This document shows, in pieces, positions 58,285-64,000 of a stretch of 64,000 nucleotides of DNA. Numbering within the stretch: the stretch's first letter is position 1; every line of letters starts with the position of its first letter. The DNA lies in assembly GCA_023101725.1 (NCBI GenBank), contig JALJCO010012682.1:2046001-2110000 (forward strand), written 5' to 3'. The notes under the pieces were generated by a model, which had not been told where the DNA came from, did not search any database, and was given only the letters and a program-made list of their open reading frames with translations. This DNA comes from Atherinomorus stipes. Its lineage: Eukaryota; Chordata; Actinopteri; Atheriniformes; Atherinidae. The position numbers were made by a program, and so were the translations under genes.

Positions 58285-59274
58285 GACAGCAAGTTGGGGA
58301 AAATGCAGTTACGTTCAGCGTGGTTATGTTCAGCGTGGGAGTTTATTTGTTGTACTGGATGAATCGACTTGCCAGAAGAAGTTGGATTATAACTTCAGGA
58401 GCAGGGGAAAAAAAAACTCAACTTTGTGTGTGAACTTCACTCCTGACAACTTCATGAATCTCGGGCAGTAAAGTGTTTTTTCTCTGGGATTACTTCTGAA
58501 ACCTGACGCAGTTCCTACTATAAAAATGCGCATGGACAGACAACAACACTGGTGAGTCAACACATCTCTCAGCTCAATGCTAACTGTTAGCCTATGATTT
58601 GTTCGCTAATTTACTTACTTGTCAGGGGTCTCTGTGGTACTTCTGTGGTACTGCGTGTACTTCAAACTCCATATCAGACTCTGGGTTGAGCGCATACAGC
58701 TCCATAACAGGCTGGTCTGTTTGATCCCGTTGATCGGAGTCCGATTATCCATCAATGTTTACAAGATCCATGTGAGTGCTGCTTAGCTTAGCGCTTACTG
58801 TTAGCCTATGATTTGTTCGCTAAATTACTTGCTTGTCAGGGGTCTCTGTGGTACTTCTGTGGTACTGCGTATACTTCAAACTCCATATCAGACTCTGGGT
58901 CGAGCGCATACAGCTCCATAACAGGCTGGTCTGTTTTATCCCGTCGATCGGAGTAATTATCCATCAATGTTTACTACTAACATCCACATGAGAGCTGCCG
59001 GTGCCGGTGCTACAGACAATTCTGTGACCCTTCAGAATAAGTGTCTCTTCCGGGGCGACGTCATGAGATGGGCGTAAAACATGCTGCAATTGGTCGAGAG
59101 CTCCGCGGTTCAGTACAGTCAGCCATCTTACTTCCGTGTTGGAAATTAGATGCATCGAAAAACTAATATTTAACACCAAATTAGTTTCTATAGTAACGAT
59201 GGGAACATATCTAGCTTATAAATGCCTGCATTTGACTTTTGGAACATTTGAAAAGCATGATACAGCTCCTTTAA
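58285..59274 (-). mobile_element. TTAA-type element, copy 2 (truncated), with internal duplication
   Basis: Inverse copy of 7823-8557. The terminus is at 59271-59274 (…TACAGCTCCTTTAA). The other end stops at about 58285 (CAGCAAGTTGGGGAAAATG), so roughly 400 bases present in copy 1 are missing. An internal segment is duplicated: 58584-58772 and 58798-58985 are near-identical and lie 214 bases apart, while copy 1 has one unit. It is inserted in the hAT-like element 57167-59456. Confidence 0.85.
58584..58985. repeat. ~190-bp direct duplication inside TTAA element copy 2
   Basis: Both units run CTGTTAGCCTATGATTTGTT … CCATCAATGTTTAC, with the offset at 214 bases. Small differences (GGGTTGAGC/GGGTCGAGC; a 3-base loss GAGTCCGATT/GAGTAATT) show it is not brand-new. 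The homologous region near 8105-8290 is single-copy, so the duplication arose after the two element copies separated. Confidence 0.9.
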
Positions 59275-59456
59275 CTCTGCTTCATCTCTCACTTCTCCTC
59301 TTCAGCCTGATGTGCTGGAAATGCGCGACGGGTGGTGACGTCGTCAGGGTTTTTTCTTTTACTTTTTTTTTTTTTCAAATCCCTTCACAGGGCCTTTATG
59401 AGTTTGCGGGGCCCTACGCAACGTGCGTAGTGTGCGTATTGGGTGAACCGGTACTG

Positions 59457-62400
59457 ATGCAGGTAAATTCACCAAAATAATATAGAACAGGAAGGAGGCT
59501 GTTATTAAAATTAAATAGGCTAATCGAAAGTAAATGCATGGGAGGTTTACTAATGATAAATCACAAGCGTTTACACAATTGAACACCTGAAAAAAATATA
59601 ATTCCACTCAGTATCAAAACCAGAATGAGAATCCCAGACTGACTGAATTATTCACGCTTGTTTCCAAATGAGCGCCAAAGTTTAATCTTTAAACAATAAA
59701 TTGGCATATTAATACAAAATTTCTAATCAGGCTTGTGACCAAACAGCACCCCTATAGCTGCATATAAACTTGGAGTCATTTAAAAGAAACCGCTAAACTA
59801 CTATCATAAAAGCAGAGTCCTTTTGCAGGATTTATTTCCTTTTTTACTGCAGTGTTATTTGACAAAAAACACCTTTTAAGTACAGAACATGTCAGTGCAG
59901 TGAATTTGACCATACTTACATGTTGTATCTTTTACAGATAAAGTAAGAAGCAGCAGTGTTTCCTCAGCATTAGTATCATGGCATCAGGCATTAGTCAATA
60001 ACTCAGTTACCCTCCTATACCCAATAGTGGTCCAATTATATAGCCAAGTACAATTGTGGCCTGTTCTCTTTTCTTATTTTTTTATTTTTGTCCTTTAAAG
60101 GACACCTTAAAGGACACTCAGGACATTATTCCATGGTGCACACCACTTCTTCTATAGCATTATTGCTCACAGCGTGCATTTAAGAATGAAGAGAAATTGT
60201 GTTAGAAGAAGTTACATTATCTGATTTATTGTTTCATTTTTGTGCTGTGTCCTCTCGGTGTCATCCAGGGTTAATAACGCTAATTTCCCAAATTGTTTGG
60301 CAGAGAGCTGTTTGTCTCCCTTTGCAACATCCATTAATACAGACTTAGATGAGAACTCATAATGTCTCTAGACATATTGCATCATCTTTTCATTTCAGTC
60401 TGTCCTTTGGGCTATAGCACTTTATTTTAGAGTGGTGTGACACGGATGCAGAACCAAACTCCATGAAGAATGACTTGATACTGTGTAAGATTTGAATATC
60501 TGGAATCTCAGCTTAGGTCTTTGACCGGTATGTGCTTTTGGAAGTTTTTGTTTCTCCCAAAGTGGTTTTACAAATCAAAGTCACAGATGAAACTGCTCTT
60601 CTTTCCCACTCATTTTGCTCAAAGCAGTGAAGCAGAAAATGGCTGCGCACTGTGTTGGACTGTTTATGCACGTGAGTGTGGGTGTACAAACTTGTGCATG
60701 TTTGGAGTGGGTGTTGTTTAAAAGATATTAGATTATGTGAGATATGTATTTTCGTGTGGAGTTCAGGGATATCAATTCATTTATCAATCAAAGACACTAG
60801 TTGCATAAATTAAAAAAATTCAAACCTTTTTGGTTTGAAATTATGTTGCTCATGATGGAAAAGACCGTGTGTGTGTGTAAGAGAGAGAGGGGGAGAAGGC
60901 AACAGAGAAGCAGAGGTGTATGTGTTTGCAGGTAGGTGAGAGTGGAGGAGGAGGGTTGTGAATCCATGATTAATGCAGCATTGCCCTTGTATGTTTCAGA
61001 AAGGAGAGAGGATGGAGGTGAGCATAACAGCATTAGCATTCTGCTTGTGCTCTTGGAGGAGTCTGCTCTACCCCTGTAAAGATGCTCTGCTGCCTTTCAG
61101 ATTACTGAATAGATACTTCAGACACTTCAGTCTGAATGTACACCAGCCAGGTGTTTTTCCAAAACGGTTTAAAGTCACCTGTGTTCTAATGAACTCTCTA
61201 AATGCCTGAATATGGTCTGTCGTGATGTGTGCATTTAACACACTCTCTTCATTGCTCTATTTATTGCTCAATAAATGCCTCACTATTTTCCTTTTGCCAT
61301 CTTTTCTTCTTGTTTTTGTAACTTTAATGAGACAGGTAAGAGTAAAACAGTGTTTATTTTAAATGACAAGGTTGCATAAGGGCCTGATTTGAAAATCTTA
61401 AAATCACAATAAAACTCATCACTTATTAAATTTGTTTATGCTGTACTTCCAGATATCTTTGGGGTGTTGTTTGGAGAGGTGGCAGCAGGCACTGCAGGGT
61501 TACTGGTATGCAGAACAAGGCGCTCCAACACATGGAAGAGTTACTAGCCCGACAGCGCAACTTTTGACATTTCTGGTGTTGTGTTGAATTATAATTTAAA
61601 ATATGAACCCTATCCAAAAAGCAAACTCTTATCACACATCTTTGGTTCTGTGCATCTCTATGCAGTATCTGCTCTGGTCAGACAATAGAAGCACCCCATT
61701 ATGTCATTTTTCTCTTACATGTGACACATCTAAAGGTGAGTGAAAAGATTATTGATTCTATAGTTGAATTCATCAGGAGTGGCATTTGATGATTTTTTTT
61801 AATATCTCAATGTAAGTCTGAACTATAATTGCCTTAATATTATGCCAGTTACTTACACATTGCCCATCTCCATCAAATCCTCCAAATGTTCTTATGGTGA
61901 GCTTTTTGTCTCTCTCTCTCTCTCTTTGCATGTGTTACAAAACATATCAGAAGTAAAATCAACCATGAAGACTTTGGCTCCGAATATCTGCTTTGAATCT
62001 GCAGAGCATCACACTCAGGCTTAAAAAGAAGTCAGTATGTTTTATGTAGACTACAGTAGTTAGACGAACCAGCAGCAGCCAACCCTGAATAGCTGTTCAG
62101 TCAGGTGTTTTTGCTGGGTTTAACTTAAGTAAGTTGTTGGAGATGCTAACACAAGCTAGGTGGAGAAACAAGTTGGTGTCTTCTCTTTTGGTTGTAAACT
62201 GACAAACATGGGATGTTGTGTTTGTGATTGTGACAGTATAAAATCAGATTCTGTTTGCTTTAATGTTTTCCCCAAAGATCTTAACTAAAGGGATTTCAGT
62301 TTATTTGGAGACATGCTGTGACCCATCAAAAATTCAACAGAATACAACCCTGTAGTCTTCATTCTTCAGAAAGCCATTTCACAAATTTGAACCATAAATA

Positions 62401-63190
62401 GCTGGGGTAAACCAATTATAAATGACTTTTCCAACCATTTATCTGAGATACAGCATAAGTATCAGCAAACATGACTGATAAGTCCATTTCTTTCCTCTCA
62501 AGAGCCAGTGTAGATGGCCTGCTGCTGGCTGAGATCCACTGCTGCAGCTGCTGAGACTCCACTGCCCTTGTACAGCTGAAGCAAGAGAGGTGCATAAAAA
62601 TTGACCATCATGGACAGGATGTAACGACCCCTCCAACTCACTGAGTACCAGAAATACTCTGGCCAGAGGTCCAAGGTCTTTCCCAGGGTGGCACCTGTAC
62701 ATTGTCAGACTTCTAATACAGCACCTAGAGTGATGAGACCTGGACAAAAAGTCATTGAGACTTGTCCGGCTGCACCACCAATGTATGGCTGAAAATAAAC
62801 TAGGCAAATAAGTTGTTGGGGAATCAGGACCTGCTGGACAGGGATTCAAGATGGAACATCCAGTAGAGGCAGACTATATTTAGGCAGCCTTGACCAATCA
62901 GGGGATGAGAAAACAGATCAGAGGCAATAAGTACCATAACATTAGACCAGGGATACATGGAGAGAAAGAAAGGAAAAACAGAAGTTAATGACAGTAATGA
63001 TGGCATTAACTTGACGTGGAAGTACAAATTTAAGAGAGTAGAGTTAGGAAATGTGCTCAGTGCATTATCAGATGTCCCCCAACATCCTTGGCCTATAGCA
63101 GCAAAGCTAAATACCAATTAGTCCTTATTTTATCAAGAAAGAATGCTTCACAGCTGATCTTCAAATAAAGATGGTGCTTACTCAAAGAAT
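59457..63190. other. Mostly unrecognised stretch
   Basis: It contains an inverted TCCTTTAAAGGA (60093-60104), GT/GA-rich tracts near 60868-60900 and a (TC)n tract at 61906-61927. The region 62440-63117 has two overlapping minus ORFs of 136 and 97 codons with no motif I can name. They may belong to an unrecognised retroelement adjoining the LINE fragment that follows. No host exon recognised. Confidence 0.45.
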
Positions 63191-63194
63191 TTCA

Positions 63195-63700
63195 GTATTC
63201 AGCCCTATTTTCAATTTACCTTTCATATAAAAAATTCTTGAAAAACTGTTGCCTCACAACTCCATAACCATGTTATCGCTAAAAATATTTACGAGCAGTT
63301 TCAATCCAGCTTCCTTCACCTTCACAGCACCAAAACAGCCCTCCTCAAAATCTCAAATGACCTTCTTGTAGCTTCAGATTCTGTTTTCTGTCCATTCTCA
63401 CCCTTCTTGACTTCACAGCAGCACCTGACACTATTTCTCACTGCACTCTCCTCGACAAACTGTCATCTATCGGCATTGCTCACACCCCCTCACTTGGTTC
63501 ACTTCTAATCTATCTGGCAGTGCACAATTCATTTAACTCAAATCTCAAAAATCCAATTCCCTCCCTTTCTCTGCTGGTGTGCCCCAGGGCTCTGTCTTAG
63601 GGTCTCTCCTTCTCATCATCTACATTCTTCCACTTGGTTACATTTTTCGAAGACACAATTTTCACTTACACTGCTATGCCACTCTGACGCAGCACATTCC
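63195..63700 (+). pseudogene. L2-like LINE reverse-transcriptase fragment
   Basis: Across two frames the order is PYFQFTFHIKN and ILEKLL-type residues (63200-63245), a TALLKISNDLLVASDS-type stretch (63330-63375), LDFTAA/PDTISHCTLLDKLSSIGIAHT (63405-63485), FTSNLSGSAQF, then AGVPQGSVLGSLLLIIYILPLG (63567-63635), and HFHLHCYA. The position of the catalytic YADD box reads CYATLTQ, so the two aspartates are lost. Stops and frameshifts occur upstream. Both sides are truncated: no L2 3' tail is seen downstream. Confidence 0.8.
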
Positions 63701-64000
63701 TAGTTTTAGTAATATTACATTTGTGAAACATGGGAGTCCGAGAATATGTTCTATATATGAATTCAAGGACAGATTCTGTTCATAATATATCCGAGGTTCC
63801 TAAAATACTACTGAAACCCAACACAATGTCAATCTGAATATTTACACAGCTTAAAATGTCTTCCTGAACCTCATAGATTCAATAAAGACAATATCAACAG
63901 GAAAAATATTGAGTATAATGCAAATCTTTATTTAAGACTTGCTTGTAGTCTAACCAACAAAACAGTTTCATCTCCAAAGATAAGTGTAGCTGAGTATCAT
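63701..64000. other. Unrecognised end of window
   Basis: AT-rich sequence without recognisable element or gene. Confidence 0.5.

Larger units (their letters stand above)
57167..59456. mobile_element. hAT-like element, 2290 bp, with nested insertions
   Basis: The left end CAGAGCCGGTTCAGACC and the inverted right end CAGTACCGGTTCACCC share CCGGTTCA. Both then reach a GGGCCC word followed by GGCAAA or GCAAA. The flanking 8-mers ATACAGGT (57159-57166) and ATGCAGGT (59457-59464) match at seven of eight bases. It encloses a Tc1-like end (57596-57940) and a truncated TTAA element (58285-59274). No hAT transposase is visible. Confidence 0.75.

Noticed and set aside
62439..63117. Two minus ORFs of 136 and 97 codons
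   Set aside because: No recognisable domain; Ser/Leu/Cys-rich content is typical of chance antisense frames. Recorded only as an unassigned region next to a LINE fragment.

Overview
This 64-kb window looks like intergenic or intronic DNA from a ray-finned (probably percomorph teleost) fish. The base composition is AT-rich, no ORF extends beyond 281 codons, and I recognise no host protein exon, tRNA or rRNA gene. Almost everything identifiable is mobile-element debris of types typical of fish: Tc1-like elements with long inverted repeats, hAT elements with 8-bp target duplications, PIF/Harbinger elements, TTAA-flanked MITEs (Kolobok-like), L2-like LINE 3' ends, tRNA-headed SINEs and a BEL/Pao fragment. 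Coordinates of terminal repeats and target-site duplications were read by eye and are exact where a duplication is quoted. Other boundaries are approximate.

Layout. 1-7.5 kb: unrecognised sequence with a (TA)n tract, then a TTAA element copy at 6.2-6.66 kb. 7.5-9.4 kb: a split interspersed repeat carrying a complete TTAA element. 9.68-10.11 kb: a 218-bp tandem duplication. 11.05-12.5 kb: one copy of a module that also occurs, inverted, inside a complete hAT element at 33.7-35.3 kb. 14.98-17.3 kb: an old LINE 3' region (minus strand) split by three later MITEs. 19.23-21.02 kb: the first Tc1-like element. 22.8-23.08 kb: a small hAT MITE. 24.7-25.4 kb: MITE remnants and a 22-bp palindrome array. 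27.3-27.65 kb: SINE fragments. 28.36-29.27 kb: BEL/Pao polyprotein remains. 29.64-30.2 kb: an L2-like LINE tail. 32.58 and 37.2 kb: two SINEs of one family. 37.7-39.14 kb: a Harbinger element retaining ruins of both its genes. 41.98-43.65 kb: the second Tc1-like element, broken by a 97-bp perfect foldback. 44.2-44.76, 46.8-47.39 and 47.97-48.21 kb: MITEs. 49.58-49.91 kb: a SINE. 50.76-53.58 kb: the third Tc1-like element, carrying three further insertions, one nested inside another. 54.87-55.68 kb: a Harbinger derivative. 56.2-56.8 kb: a probable MITE. 57.17-59.46 kb: a hAT element holding a Tc1-like end and a second copy of the 7.8-kb TTAA element. 63.2-63.7 kb: an L2-like reverse-transcriptase fragment.

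No element here appears able to move itself. All three Tc1-like transposase genes have stops or frameshifts and are disrupted in or beside the catalytic region. The Harbinger, LINE and BEL/Pao genes are fragments. The nesting gives a relative clock: LINE and Tc1-like hosts are older, while TTAA and hAT MITEs and the 97-bp foldback are younger. The two most unusual observations are the 97-bp perfect foldback with a 9-bp duplication (42782-42878) and the module shared by two differently ended elements, which contains a 68-nt exon-like segment with mostly silent differences (11144-11211 and 35002-35069).
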